64,000 bases of DNA from Nitratidesulfovibrio sp. SRB-5 (GTDB lineage: Bacteria; Desulfobacterota; Desulfovibrionia; Desulfovibrionales; Desulfovibrionaceae): assembly GCF_019931275.1 (NCBI RefSeq), contig NZ_JAIOTY010000003.1, positions 225,615-289,614 of the forward strand, given 5' to 3'. Positions 15,959 to 25,427 of this stretch are shown in pieces (the first letter of the stretch is position 1; each line of letters starts with the position of its first letter). The notes under the pieces are model-generated. The model ran no database searches, was not told the origin of the DNA, and saw nothing but the letters and a program-made list of their open reading frames with translations. The position numbers and the translations under genes are program-made.

Positions 15959-17533
15959 TTACCCCTTGCGCAGCACCACGCCGAAAAAGAATTCACGGGC
16001 CGGGGTGTCGGCGGGGGTGGTGTGCTGCGCTTCGACAATGACGGGGGCAGCACTGGCGGCACCGGTCGGGGATAGCAGACGTTCGACCTGCGCCTCGTTC
16101 TCGGCGGGGTTCAGGGTGCAGGTGATGTACACCAGCCGACCACCCGTGGGCAGCACGGACAGGGCGGCATCAAGTATCCTGCCTTGCAACGCGGCAAGCG
16201 CGTCGAGGTCGGCGGGAGAGCGGCGCAGCTTGATGTCCGGGCGGCGGGAAAGGGTACCCAGTCCGGAACAGGGCGCATCGATGAGAATGGTGCGGAAGGC
16301 GCCCGCGCTGGCCGTTCCAACATTTGTGACCGGCGTGTCTGGTGTGACTGGCTGAACTGGCGGAACTGGCCGGGCCGGGCCACCCGGACCGCCTGCGGGG
16401 CAGGTGCCGTCCGTTGCGCAGGGCGGTTGCGTTGCGGAGGCACGGACAATGGCGGGCACGGCAAGGCCCAGCCGTTCGGCATCGGCACGCAGGCCACGCA
16501 GGCGGCCCGCATTGGGGTCGCTGCACAGGCCCACGTCCACGCCGCGCTCCAGCAGGGCCAGCGCCTTGCCGCCGCGCCCGCAGCAGGCATCCCACACCGG
16601 GCCTTCCCAGGTATCCGGGCGCAATGCGTCCAGCACTTCCTGCGATGCCGCGCCCTGACGCGACAGCAGCCCCGCGCGTTCCAGCGCGGCAACCTCGGCC
16701 GGAAATCCGCCGACGGGAAAGACCACCCCGGCATGGCCGCAGGCGGTGCCGCCGTGATCCGCAATCAACTGGTCACGCAGCGTCTGCCAGCCGGGACGGG
16801 CGGCATTGACGCGCACCGCCGGGGCCGGAGCCTGGGCGCTGGACGCCAGCAGGTCTGTTGCGCGGTCCATGCCGTATGCATCGCACCACAGGTCCACCAG
16901 CCAGCGCGGTGCGGCATGGTGCACGGACAGGAAATCGCGCGGGTCCGGCAGGTCGGCGTGGTACATCTCCGCGTTGCGGGCATCGCCGCCCAGCCGGGCC
17001 ACGTTGCGCAGCACCGCGTTGGCCAGCTTGCCGAGACCGGGGCCGAAGCGCTGGCGGATGTGGGTGACGGCCCAGTCCACCGCCGCGTAGTCGGGGATGC
17101 GGTCAAGGTGCACGATTTCGTGCGCGGCCACGCCAAGGGTCAGCAAGGCCTCCGGCGGCAACTTCTCCGGGGCTGTCAGGAAGCGGCGCAGGAGCCACGA
17201 AATGCGGATTTCCGACCGCAGATACCCGTAGACGAGTTCCGTGGCCAAGGCTGCGTCCTGACGCGAAATTCCGGCATGCCGCAATGCGGAACCGTCTGGT
17301 GTGGTCGAGGAGGCGTTTGCGACGTGTGTGGTGCTATTGCTGGCAGATGCCTTGCTTGCGTTTGCGCGTGCGCTCGCTTCATTGCGTGCGGCAGCATCCG
17401 CAAGCACGGCGTCCAGTGCGGCCTGCACTTCCTGCCCCTTGCGCAGCACCTTGTCCAAGGCGGCAAGGGCAGCGGCACGAGCCGGAGGCAGGGGGGCCCC
17501 CTTTGCGTGGGGTTGGGGACGCCGGGCGCTCAT
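15959..17533 (-). CDS. rsmB: 16S rRNA (cytosine-967-C5)-methyltransferase family (Sun/Fmu)
   Basis: 524 residues. The N-terminal NusB-like RNA-binding domain (LAALDKVLRKGQEVQAALDAVL, LATELVYGYLRSEIRISWLLRRFL) and C-terminal Rossmann methyltransferase domain match RsmB. Motifs: WDACCGRGGKALALLERG (SAM binding), LIDAPCSGLGTLSRRPDIKL (first catalytic cysteine region) and YITCTLNPAENE (TC motif with the second cysteine). Two low-complexity inserts, Ala/Ser/Asn-rich near residue 55 and Pro/Val/Thr-rich near residue 385, make it longer than the usual 430-450. The ATG overlaps the stop of the upstream DUF116 gene by four bases, indicating coupled translation. Confidence 0.93.
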   Translation of the reverse strand: MSARRPQPHAKGAPLPPARAAALAALDKVLRKGQEVQAALDAVLADAAARNEASARANASKASASNSTTHVANASSTTPDGSALRHAGISRQDAALATELVYGYLRSEIRISWLLRRFLTAPEKLPPEALLTLGVAAHEIVHLDRIPDYAAVDWAVTHIRQRFGPGLGKLANAVLRNVARLGGDARNAEMYHADLPDPRDFLSVHHAAPRWLVDLWCDAYGMDRATDLLASSAQAPAPAVRVNAARPGWQTLRDQLIADHGGTACGHAGVVFPVGGFPAEVAALERAGLLSRQGAASQEVLDALRPDTWEGPVWDACCGRGGKALALLERGVDVGLCSDPNAGRLRGLRADAERLGLAVPAIVRASATQPPCATDGTCPAGGPGGPARPVPPVQPVTPDTPVTNVGTASAGAFRTILIDAPCSGLGTLSRRPDIKLRRSPADLDALAALQGRILDAALSVLPTGGRLVYITCTLNPAENEAQVERLLSPTGAASAAPVIVEAQHTTPADTPAREFFFGVVLRKG

Positions 17534-18618
17534 TGCGGTTCCGACGGCGCGGCGGACGCCTCTGCGGGGGAAGAGGCCGCAGGCGTGCCTTCCTGCGGGC
17601 GCTGGTCGCGGGCTGTGGCAACACCGGCATCATGGGGGCTCACGGCATGCCGGACGCCCGGGGAATGTCCGCTGCCGGCCCCGAAGGTGGCATCGGCAAC
17701 GGAGCCCGGCATGCCAGTTGCGGGAGCACCGTGAGAGCCGGGTGCCGCGCGAGTCGTGTCAGCTTCCGCAACATCTGTCGCATCATCTTCCGCGACATTT
17801 TCTGCAACATCGGGCGGCAGCACGTTCAGGAAGTGGCGCAGGGCCTTTTCCACGTTGAGCAGGCTGACCAGCGTGTCCAGGCAGGGGCCGTTGGGCCGCT
17901 CGTTGAGCACGCCGTACACCGGGATAGGGTGGGTGTCCTGGATGCCGCTGGCAAGGTCGCGTTCGCAGGCCACGGCAATGATCAGCCGGGGGCGCTCCTT
18001 GACCACGATACGCCGGGCGATGGTGCCGCCGGTGGCTATGGCCAGCTTGACGCCGTAGCGGTCGCGCAGGGCCAGCAGCCGCTCTATGGGGCACTGGCCG
18101 CAGCGCTTGCAGTGGTCCACGCCGTAGGTCAGGCGCACCGCGCAGTTGCTGGACTGCAGGCAGTGCGGCAGCAGGATCAGCACGTCCGACGGGGCAAAGC
18201 TGCCCGTCTCGCCGCGCACCAGCTCGTTGTTGACCTTGATGAACGAGTGGCGCACCTCTTCGCGCGAGATGCCGAACAGCCGCCCCAGCAGCTCCATGAG
18301 CGGCAGGAACAGCTTTACCGCCACGCCGCGCACCCGTTGCGAGCCGAACCAGGGCCGCCCGGTGTAGATGTGCAGCACAAGCCCCAGCGTGGCCCACACG
18401 ATGAGCGCAATGCACGCCACCAGCAGGGCCCCGGTGATGTCCGGCACCAGCGGATGGATGTTGCCCAGTCCGATGTACGGGATGATCCACCCCACCAGCA
18501 GCACCAGGCACAGGGCGGCGGACGTCAGGCTGATGAGCCCGATGAACAGCCGCTTGCGGGCGCCGTGGTAGTCCTCTCGCGGGAGGGAATCCGGGTTCTT
18601 GCGGATGGGCATGGACAT
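17530..18618 (-). CDS. DUF116 membrane protein
   Basis: 362 residues. Two membrane segments near the start (LISLTSAALCLVLLVGWIIPYIG and ALLVACIALIVWATLGLVLHI) are followed by a cytoplasmic DUF116 domain with CLQSSNCAVRLTYGVDHCKRCGQCPI, ATGGTIARRIV and AVACERDLASGI. The clustered cysteines suggest metal or Fe-S binding. The last 90 residues are an Ala/Ser/Pro/Thr-rich tail. Function of DUF116 is unknown, though it is often next to fmt, def and rsmB, as here. The start at 18618 (MSMPIRK) has no strong ribosome site; the second Met at 18612 is equally possible. Confidence 0.88.
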   Translation of the reverse strand: MSMPIRKNPDSLPREDYHGARKRLFIGLISLTSAALCLVLLVGWIIPYIGLGNIHPLVPDITGALLVACIALIVWATLGLVLHIYTGRPWFGSQRVRGVAVKLFLPLMELLGRLFGISREEVRHSFIKVNNELVRGETGSFAPSDVLILLPHCLQSSNCAVRLTYGVDHCKRCGQCPIERLLALRDRYGVKLAIATGGTIARRIVVKERPRLIIAVACERDLASGIQDTHPIPVYGVLNERPNGPCLDTLVSLLNVEKALRHFLNVLPPDVAENVAEDDATDVAEADTTRAAPGSHGAPATGMPGSVADATFGAGSGHSPGVRHAVSPHDAGVATARDQRPQEGTPAASSPAEASAAPSEPQ

Positions 18619-18834
18619 GGCTTTCGTACTTGCTAGGCGCGGAAAAGGGTGGGTACGCGGTGCCCGGGGGGGCCGGGGATGTTCCGGGGCTGGTCCGGTG
18701 ATGACCTGGGGCCGGGGCGTGATACGTCGTTGTCGGGCCGTACCGGTACAGGGCCGGATGCGGACGGGGTGCGCCACTCGGGTCGGGCCACACCTGCAAG
18801 GTGGTGGCCCTGTGGCAGCGCCTGCGTCAGCCGC

Positions 18835-19944
18835 CTACACGCACACGGCAAGGCCGCCGTCGCACTCGCAGGCGTTCAGGTAGCCGCACAGAAAGGCGCG
18901 GGCATCCATGGGCTTGCGGTCCGCCGGGCGGATGGAATCCACAAGGTACAGCCGGTCGGCGCAGGCGATGGCCAGTTGCTCGTCCACCAGCCCGACTATC
19001 GTGCCGGGAGCGGCGCCCTCGTATTCCGGGGCCTCCGACCGCAACGGGCCGATGCGACCGGGGCCCAGGGACACGCGCAGTTCCTTCTGGACCGTACCGC
19101 TCTGGAGCCCCTGACTCTGCCGTTGAATGGTGCAGTACGCGCCGGGCCACGGGGTAACCCCGCGAATGTGCGCGTGCACCTGCACAGCAGTGCGGTTCCA
19201 GTCGATGAGGCCGTCGGCCTTGGTCAGCTTGGCGGCGTAGGTGGCCCGGTCGTGATCCTGCGGAATGGCCACGGCGGTGCCGTCGGCCAGCTTGCCCAGC
19301 GCCACGGTCAGCAGCCTGCCGCCGAGCTCGGCCAGCTGGTCGTGCAGGTCGCCCGCAGTGTCGCCGATGCCGATGCCCATGGCCTTTTGCAGCAGCATGG
19401 GGCCGGTATCCAGGCTGGCTTCCATGCGCATGATGGTTACCCCGGTCACGGCGTCACCGGCCATGACGGCGCGCTGGATGGGCGCTGCACCGCGCAGGCG
19501 CGGCAGCAGCGAGGCATGCACGTTGACGGGGCCAAGGCGCGGGATGTCCAGCACCGATTGCGGCAGGATAAGCCCGTAGGCGGCCACCACCAGCACGTCG
19601 GGCCGCAGGGAGCGCAATTCCGCAACGGCTTCCTCGGTCTTGAAATTCAGGGGCTGGTACACCGGCACGCCGTGTTCCATGGCCAGCAGTTTCACTTCGG
19701 GCGGCCTGCACTGCTGGCCGCGCCCGCAGGGGCGGTCCGGCTGGGTGTACGCGGCGATCACCTCGCAGCCGTCCCATTCCAGCAGGTGGCGCATGATTAC
19801 CGAGGCAAAGCCGGGCGTGCCCATGAACACCACGCGCAGGGGTTCGCGCGGCGCGGCGGGTTCCGTCACCACCCGTGCGGCGTCCGTATTACCGTTGCCG
19901 TCCGGCATGGCGCCATCACCGTGCACTGCGTCCTGCCCGGTCAT
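18835..19944 (-). CDS. fmt: Methionyl-tRNA formyltransferase
   Basis: 369 residues. Fmt formylates Met-tRNA-fMet for initiation. The N-terminal formyltransferase domain begins LRVVFMGTPGFASVIMRHLL, followed by SLLPRLRGAAPIQRAVMAGD (the family signature) and GVTIMRMEASLDTGPML. The C-terminal OB-like domain follows (LTKADGLIDWNRTAVQVHAHIRG). A roughly 35-residue acidic N-terminal tail precedes the domain; a later start is possible but no better ribosome site is visible. The gene starts one base after the def stop, forming a def-fmt operon whose products act at the start and end of formyl-Met use. Confidence 0.95.
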   Translation of the reverse strand: MTGQDAVHGDGAMPDGNGNTDAARVVTEPAAPREPLRVVFMGTPGFASVIMRHLLEWDGCEVIAAYTQPDRPCGRGQQCRPPEVKLLAMEHGVPVYQPLNFKTEEAVAELRSLRPDVLVVAAYGLILPQSVLDIPRLGPVNVHASLLPRLRGAAPIQRAVMAGDAVTGVTIMRMEASLDTGPMLLQKAMGIGIGDTAGDLHDQLAELGGRLLTVALGKLADGTAVAIPQDHDRATYAAKLTKADGLIDWNRTAVQVHAHIRGVTPWPGAYCTIQRQSQGLQSGTVQKELRVSLGPGRIGPLRSEAPEYEGAAPGTIVGLVDEQLAIACADRLYLVDSIRPADRKPMDARAFLCGYLNACECDGGLAVCV

Positions 19945-19945
19945 G

Positions 19946-20500
19946 CTAGCGCGCTCCCGTGCGCGTTCTGGCTGCTGCCGTGGGCATGGGCCGGGGCGCG
20001 TTCTTCTGCATCTTCTTGACGCGCGAATCGTACAGGGTGCGCTTCAGCCTGCTGATGTGGTCGATGAACAGGGTGCCCTTCAGGTGGTCCACCTCATGTT
20101 GCAGGCATACGGCCAGCAGGCCGTCCGCGTCCATGCACACCTCGTTGCCGTCCAGGTCGCGCGCGGTCAGGCGCACCGTGTCGCTGCGGGTGACCGTGGC
20201 GCGGTAGCCGCCGGGCACCGACAGGCAGCCTTCCTCCGAGTCGATCTTGTCGCCAGTCAGCTCCAGCCGGGGGTTCACGAAGGTCATCAGCGCCTCGCGC
20301 TTTTCCGGGCCGGACACGTCCACCACGATCAGGCGGCAGTGCTCGCCCACCTGGGGCGCGGCAAGGCCAATGCCGTCCTGCCGGTACATGGTTTCGGCCA
20401 TGTCTGCGGCAAGCTGACGGATTTCATCGGTAATCTCGGTGATGTCCTCGCATTCGACGGCAAGGCGCGGATCGGGATATTGCAGCACTTCTCGGATCAT
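19946..20500 (-). CDS. def: Peptide deformylase
   Basis: 184 residues. Def removes the formyl group from new proteins. All three metal-site motifs are present: GIGLAAPQVG, EEGCLSVPGG (metal Cys) and QHEVDHLKG (HExxH). The start is the ATG at 20498-20500 (MIREVLQYPDPRL), the standard N-terminus. The C-terminal tail is basic and Pro/Ala-rich (KKMQKNAPRPMPTAAARTRTGAR), longer than typical. First gene of the def-fmt pair. Confidence 0.96.
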   Translation of the reverse strand: MIREVLQYPDPRLAVECEDITEITDEIRQLAADMAETMYRQDGIGLAAPQVGEHCRLIVVDVSGPEKREALMTFVNPRLELTGDKIDSEEGCLSVPGGYRATVTRSDTVRLTARDLDGNEVCMDADGLLAVCLQHEVDHLKGTLFIDHISRLKRTLYDSRVKKMQKNAPRPMPTAAARTRTGAR

Positions 20501-20592
20501 GGGCGGTCCTGTGATGTGGGCGTTTGATGCGATCACCCTACGGTAAGCACGCCGTGCGGGCAAGGAAAGGGCAGAGAACAGGGGGCGAAGCG

Positions 20593-20627
20593 ACGGGGGA
20601 GGAAGGCGCGCGGCCCTCCTCCCCCGT
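20593..20627 (-). terminator. Hairpin downstream of aspS
   Basis: ACGGGGGAGGA and TCCTCCCCCGT form a perfect 11-bp stem around a 13-base loop, 24 bases after the aspS stop. There is no T-run, so termination is likely but not certain. Confidence 0.5.
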
Positions 20628-20650
20628 ACGGAGCAGACAATGTGCGGGGT

Positions 20651-22495
20651 CTAGCCCTGCGGAGCGTTGGGCGCGCCGTCCTTGCCCGTTTCGCGCAGGC
20701 GCAGGCCCAGGTCGCGCAGCTGGCGGGCGGATACGCTGTCCGGCGCCTGGGTGAGCAGGCAGGTGGCCTTCTGGGTCTTGGGGAAGGCGATGACGTCGCG
20801 GATGGACGACGAGCCGGTAAGCAGCATGGCCAGACGGTCCATGCCGAAGGCGATGCCGCCGTGCGGCGGGGCGCCCATTTCCAGCGCCTGGGTCAGGAAG
20901 CCGAACTGCGCTTCCGCTTCTTCCGGCGAGAAGCCGAGTGCCGCGAACATGCGGCGCTGCTTTTCCGCCGTGTGGTTGCGGATGGAGCCGCCGCCCAGTT
21001 CGTAGCCGTTCAGCACCATGTCGTAGGCGCGGGCGCGGGCCGCCGCCGGGTTCTCGACCATGACGTCCATGTGGCCGTCCTTGGGCGAGGTGAACGGATG
21101 GTGGCAGGCCACGTAGCGCTTCTCTTCCTCGTCGTATTCGAACAGCGGGAAGTCGGTCACCCACAGGAAGTTGAAGGCGTTCTCGTCGATGAGGCCCAGG
21201 TGCTCGCCAAGGCGCACGCGCAGGTTGCCCAGCGCCGCGTTGACCATGCCCGGCGCGCCCGCCTGGAAGAACACGATGTCGCCCGTTTCAAGGCCCAGCG
21301 CGTCCTTCAGCCCGGCGCGTTCCTCGTCGGACAGGAACTTGGCGATGGGCGACTGCCATTCGTCGGGCCGGATCTTGATCCAGGCCAGGCCCTGCGCGCC
21401 GTAGATCTTCACGAACTCGGTGAATTCGTCGATCTCCTTGCGGGTCATGGTTTCGCCGCCGGGCACGCGCATGGCCTTGACCAGCTCCGCCGTGGCGAAC
21501 AGCTTGAAGTTGGAGCCGCGCACGATGTGCGTGACGTCCTGCAACTCCAGCCCGAAGCGGGTGTCCGGCTTGTCCACGCCGTAGCGGGCCATGGCGTCGT
21601 CATAGCTCATGCGCGGGAAGGGGGTGGCGATCTCGCGGTCCAGCGCGTCGCGGAACACGCGGGCCATCAGGCCTTCGGCCATGGCCATCACCTGTTCCTC
21701 GTCCACGAAGCTCATCTCGATATCGATCTGGGTGAACTCCAGCTGGCGGTCGGCGCGCATGTCCTCGTCGCGGAAGCAGCGCACGATCTGGTAGTAGCGC
21801 TCCATGCCCGACATCATCAGCAGCTGCTTGAACAGCTGGGGCGACTGCGGCAGGGCGTAGAACTGGCCCTGGTTCAGGCGGCTGGGCACCAGGAAGTCGC
21901 GCGCGCCTTCCGGCGTGGACTTGGTGAGGTAGGGCGTCTCGATCTCGAGAAAGCCCAGCTCGTCCAGGTAACGGCGGGTGGCCTGCGCGGCCTTGTGGCG
22001 CACGATGAAGTTGTTGGCCATGCGCGGGCGGCGCAGGTCGAGGTAGCGGTACTGCAGGCGCAGGTTCTCGCTGGCCTCGGTGCGGTCCTCGATGACGAAG
22101 GCGGGCGTCCTGGAGGTGTTCAGCAGCTTCCATTCGGAAACGTACACCTCGATCTCGCCGGTCTTCATGCCGGGGTTGGTCATGCCCTCGGGCCGGGGCC
22201 GCACGGTGCCGCGAATGGCCAGCACGTATTCAGAGCGGATGATGTGCGCGCGCTCATGCGCGGCGGGATTGACGTCAGGGCTGAACACGATCTGGGTAAG
22301 GCCCTGGCGGTCGCGCAGGTCCACGAAAATGAGGCCGCCGTGGTCGCGGCGGTACTGCACCCAGCCCATCAGGCAGACTTCGGCCCCGGTGTCGGCGGCG
22401 GTAAGGGTGGCGCAATCGTGGCTGCGCACCCAGTCGCCCAGGGGTTCGATGTACTGCTGGTGTTCCTGTTGGACGTCAAGTTTCTGATCGCTCAT
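20651..22495 (-). CDS. aspS: Aspartyl-tRNA synthetase
   Basis: 614 residues, bacterial-type AspRS. The N-terminal OB-fold anticodon domain is followed by class II motifs: motif 2 FRDEDMRADRQLEFTQID and motif 3 GGIAFGMDRLAMLLTG. The GAD insertion domain of bacterial enzymes is present in the middle. The start ATG at 22495 has an AAAGGA site. In organisms without GatCAB-independent Asn routes this enzyme can be non-discriminating, which cannot be judged here. It is clustered with hisS, def and fmt on the same strand. Confidence 0.97.
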   Translation of the reverse strand: MSDQKLDVQQEHQQYIEPLGDWVRSHDCATLTAADTGAEVCLMGWVQYRRDHGGLIFVDLRDRQGLTQIVFSPDVNPAAHERAHIIRSEYVLAIRGTVRPRPEGMTNPGMKTGEIEVYVSEWKLLNTSRTPAFVIEDRTEASENLRLQYRYLDLRRPRMANNFIVRHKAAQATRRYLDELGFLEIETPYLTKSTPEGARDFLVPSRLNQGQFYALPQSPQLFKQLLMMSGMERYYQIVRCFRDEDMRADRQLEFTQIDIEMSFVDEEQVMAMAEGLMARVFRDALDREIATPFPRMSYDDAMARYGVDKPDTRFGLELQDVTHIVRGSNFKLFATAELVKAMRVPGGETMTRKEIDEFTEFVKIYGAQGLAWIKIRPDEWQSPIAKFLSDEERAGLKDALGLETGDIVFFQAGAPGMVNAALGNLRVRLGEHLGLIDENAFNFLWVTDFPLFEYDEEEKRYVACHHPFTSPKDGHMDVMVENPAAARARAYDMVLNGYELGGGSIRNHTAEKQRRMFAALGFSPEEAEAQFGFLTQALEMGAPPHGGIAFGMDRLAMLLTGSSSIRDVIAFPKTQKATCLLTQAPDSVSARQLRDLGLRLRETGKDGAPNAPQG

Positions 22496-22706
22496 GAACG
22501 GTTCCTTTGGATGTTACCCGAGGATGACAAGGCTGAAAGGATTCCGGGTGGCCTCTTTGACGCGTTACGGGCATCAAGGGGTTCTTCGGCTATGAATTTT
22601 CGAATGCTGACGCAGTGGCGACGAGGACTGTTTTCAGAGCAGGGTTTCGTCCTTTGGCAGGCGCCGTTTGACGACGCCACCGGGCGAAAGGCCGATTTGG
22701 ACAGCC

Positions 22707-23987
22707 CTATACGGCTGCCACGGCCTCGCCCTGCGGCACGCTGCGCTGCTCGCCGCTGTCCATGTCCTTGATGACCACGGTGCCGTTGGCCATCTCGTCG
22801 CCGCCCAGCAGCAGGGTGCAGCGCGCGCCGGTGCGTCCGGCCTGGCGCATCTGGCCCTTGATGCCGCGCGCGGCAAAGGACACCTCGCCCGCCTTGCCCG
22901 CCGCGCGCAGTTCCTGCGCAAGCAGCATGGCCGCGTCCGCCGCAGCCGGGTCCAGCACGGCGATGTAGAAATCGGGCCGCTTCTTTTCCAGCGCGGGCAT
23001 CATCAGGGCCAGGCGTTCCATGCCGCAGGCAAAGCCCACGCCGGGCACGTCGGGGCCGCCCAGTTGCGCCACCAGGCCGTCATACCGCCCGCCGCCCGCC
23101 ACCGACGACTGCGCGCCGATGGAGCCGGACACCACCTCGAAGGTGGTGCGGTTGTAGTAGTCCAGCCCGCGCACCAGGCGCGGGGTGAGCACGTAGGGCA
23201 ACTGCGCGGCGTCGAACACGCGCAGCACCGTGTCGAAGTGGCTGCGGCATTCCGGGCAGTTGTGGTCGATGATGCGCGGGGCCTCGGCGGTCAGCTCGCG
23301 GCAGGTGGGCACCTTGCAGTCCAGCACCCGCAACGGGTTGGTGTCGATGCGGCGACGGCAGTCCTCGCACAGCGATTCGCGGTCGATGGAATCCAGAAAG
23401 TCGCGCAGCGCGGCCCGGTACACCGGGCGGCATTCGCGGCAGCCCAGCGAGTTCACCTGCAACGAAAGGTCGGTCAGCCCCAGTTCGCGCAGGAAGGTCA
23501 TGAGCATCAGCACCAGTTCGGCGTCGGCCTGCGGTTCCTGCGGGCCAAGGCATTCGCAGTTGATCTGGTGGAACTGGCGCATGCGGCCCTTCTGCGGGCG
23601 CTCGTAGCGGAACATGGGGCCGGTGGTGAACAGCTTGGAGACCGGCTCCTGCGCGTGGCGGCCCGCATCGATGAACGCGCGCATGACGCCCGCCGTGGCT
23701 TCCGGGCGCAGGGTCAGCGAACGGCCCTTGCGGTCGGGGAAGGTGTACATTTCCTTCTGCACCACGTCGGTCTCGGTGCCGATGGAGCGGCAGAACAGTT
23801 CGGTGCGTTCCAGCAGCGGGGTGCGCAGTTCGGCGTAGCCGTAGCGGCCAAACACCTCGCGCGCGGTGTTCTCCATGAAGGTGAACACGTCGCTGTCGGG
23901 GCTGAACATGTCGGCGAACCCCTTGATGGTGCTCACCTTGTCGCTCGTAACCTTTTGTGCGGTCTTGTCGGAATTGTTGGTGCTCAT
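22707..23987 (-). CDS. hisS: Histidyl-tRNA synthetase
   Basis: 426 residues, class II. Starts MSTNNSDKTAQKV then the HisRS opening STIKGFADMFSPDS. Class II motif 2 is FRYERPQKGRMRQFHQINCE, and the histidine-specific motifs are LVRGLDYYNRTTFEV and GGGRYDGLV. The C-terminal anticodon domain contains QMRQAGRTGARCTLLLGGDEM. I chose the ATG at 23985-23987; the frame continues 5' but is not conserved-looking. Same strand and order as aspS, 211 bases upstream of it. Confidence 0.97.
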   Translation of the reverse strand: MSTNNSDKTAQKVTSDKVSTIKGFADMFSPDSDVFTFMENTAREVFGRYGYAELRTPLLERTELFCRSIGTETDVVQKEMYTFPDRKGRSLTLRPEATAGVMRAFIDAGRHAQEPVSKLFTTGPMFRYERPQKGRMRQFHQINCECLGPQEPQADAELVLMLMTFLRELGLTDLSLQVNSLGCRECRPVYRAALRDFLDSIDRESLCEDCRRRIDTNPLRVLDCKVPTCRELTAEAPRIIDHNCPECRSHFDTVLRVFDAAQLPYVLTPRLVRGLDYYNRTTFEVVSGSIGAQSSVAGGGRYDGLVAQLGGPDVPGVGFACGMERLALMMPALEKKRPDFYIAVLDPAAADAAMLLAQELRAAGKAGEVSFAARGIKGQMRQAGRTGARCTLLLGGDEMANGTVVIKDMDSGEQRSVPQGEAVAAV

Positions 23988-24296
23988 GGCTCGCTTCCGG
24001 ATGCAGGCTTGCGCGGCAGGGGGCATGCGCACGGCACGCCGCGCCCCGCCGGTGCGGAAACAGCCATGGATAGTCCAATGGGCGGGTATTGTCAAAATCG
24101 TCGAATATCACGCGCGCGGAATGGCCCCGGCAGGCCGAGGCACTAGGGCAGGCCTGAACGGCCCGGGCGGGCAGAAGGCGGCGCGGCATGGGCCGGGAAT
24201 GGCCTGGAATGGAGCGGATTGACTCGGATTGGACCCTTTATGGCCCATGCTTGGCGCAAGTTTGGTCCGGATATGGGCCCGATGCGGGCAGTCCGG
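23988..24296. other. Gene-free gap between hisS and methyltransferase
   Basis: A 309-base gap upstream of hisS. It presumably carries the hisS promoter, but I see no convincing hexamer pair. It contains loosely repeated GGATTGACTCGGATTGGACC-type stretches and no gene. Confidence 0.5.
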
Positions 24297-25103
24297 CTAC
24301 TCCTCGTGCTTTCTGCGGCAGGAAAAGCCGTCCGTGGCGGCCTGACGTCCGGGCGCCATGCGCGACACGGCGGCCTTGCCCGTGCGCAGCATCAGCGGGG
24401 TGACCGGCATGCGGCGGCCAAAGTCCATGCGCATGGCCACGTACGCCCCGAACGGCGAAAGGCTGATCCAGCCGTTCAGCATCTCGAACAGCCGCGATTC
24501 TCGCCAGGTGCAGGCCGGGCCGTGCAGCACCGAGCGCATGGTGACGGAGCAGGACACCCCCGTGCCGCGCACCAGCCCGTACATGGAGGGCACGCTGAAC
24601 CAGCGCGCCTGCCGCAGCAAGGAACCGCGCAGCCCCGGCATGGGCACCCCGTGGGTGGGGTAGTAGGGCGAAATACGGTTCAGGAAGGCCACCAGCACCC
24701 CGCGTGAAGCCACCCGGAACGCTTCCGCCAGCGCCGCCGCCGGGTCGGGCACGAATTCCAGGCAGGTCAGCAGGGCCACGTAGTCAAAGGCGTCGTCATC
24801 AAAGGGCAGGTGGTCGGCCACGCCAAGGTGAAAGTCCGCCCGGCAGTGCATGCGCTCGCGCGCGGCCTCCAGCATGGCCTCGCTGCTGTCCAGCCCCGTG
24901 ACGTCGAACCCCGCGCCCCAGAACGATTCCAGAAATACCCCCGGACCGCAGCCCACCTCCAGCAGGGTGTGCCCGCGCCGTGGCCAGCCAGACACCATGT
25001 GGTGCAGCAGCCGCTGCTCGTGCCGCACCGCAAACGCCCCCCGGGGCGTCTCCAGCCACTGCATGTAGCCCCGCACCGTGTCCGCATCCCACCGCTGATT
25101 CAT
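24297..25103 (-). CDS. SAM-dependent methyltransferase, class I
   Basis: 268 residues. Methyltransferase_11-type Rossmann core: LLEVGCGPGVFLESFWG (motif I), VTGLDSSEAMLEAAR (acidic end of strand 2), VADHLPFDDDAFDYVALLTCLEFVPDPAAAL (motifs II/III). The C-terminal part ends in a basic tail. Start taken as the ATG at 25103 (MNQRWDADTVRGYMQWL); GGGAGG is only three bases away, so the ATG at 25115 is an alternative. Substrate unknown. Nothing in the context identifies it; it lies between hisS and metE. Confidence 0.85.
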   Translation of the reverse strand: MNQRWDADTVRGYMQWLETPRGAFAVRHEQRLLHHMVSGWPRRGHTLLEVGCGPGVFLESFWGAGFDVTGLDSSEAMLEAARERMHCRADFHLGVADHLPFDDDAFDYVALLTCLEFVPDPAAALAEAFRVASRGVLVAFLNRISPYYPTHGVPMPGLRGSLLRQARWFSVPSMYGLVRGTGVSCSVTMRSVLHGPACTWRESRLFEMLNGWISLSPFGAYVAMRMDFGRRMPVTPLMLRTGKAAVSRMAPGRQAATDGFSCRRKHEE

Positions 25104-25343
25104 GCGCCTCCCCATTGCTTCCGGCATCCGGTTTGCGCGCAGCATACGCCAAGACCACCCGCGCGAAAAGGGTGTGGGGCGGAGGGACGTGGGGGAAGAT
25201 GGGGAGGTGGATCATGGGGGAAAGGAAGGAGAAACCGGGGGCGGGGAAACCCACCCCTTCCCACAAAACGTTTCAATTGGGGGGCATCGCAGGGGAAGGG
25301 CTTGGGATACTGCGGTTACGCATTGCGGAGCCTACCCTAACTA

Positions 25344-25402
25344 AAAAGTTTAGGGGGGAGGGGTCCGGGGAGGGGACCCTTTTTAAAGGGTCCCCTCCCC
25401 GG
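25344..25402. repeat. G-run/hairpin element, copy A (after metE)
   Basis: Order on the plus strand: AAAAAGTTTAGGGGGG, a G-rich link, then a perfect 18-bp stem (CCGGGGAGGGGACCCTTT with its complement, 25365-25402). It lies 25 bases beyond the metE stop, so on the minus strand it acts as a terminator-like hairpin followed by a C-run and AAACTTTTT. Same element as copies B and E. Confidence 0.8.
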
Positions 25403-25427
25403 TCATTCTTTCAAGTCCTTCTTCTGG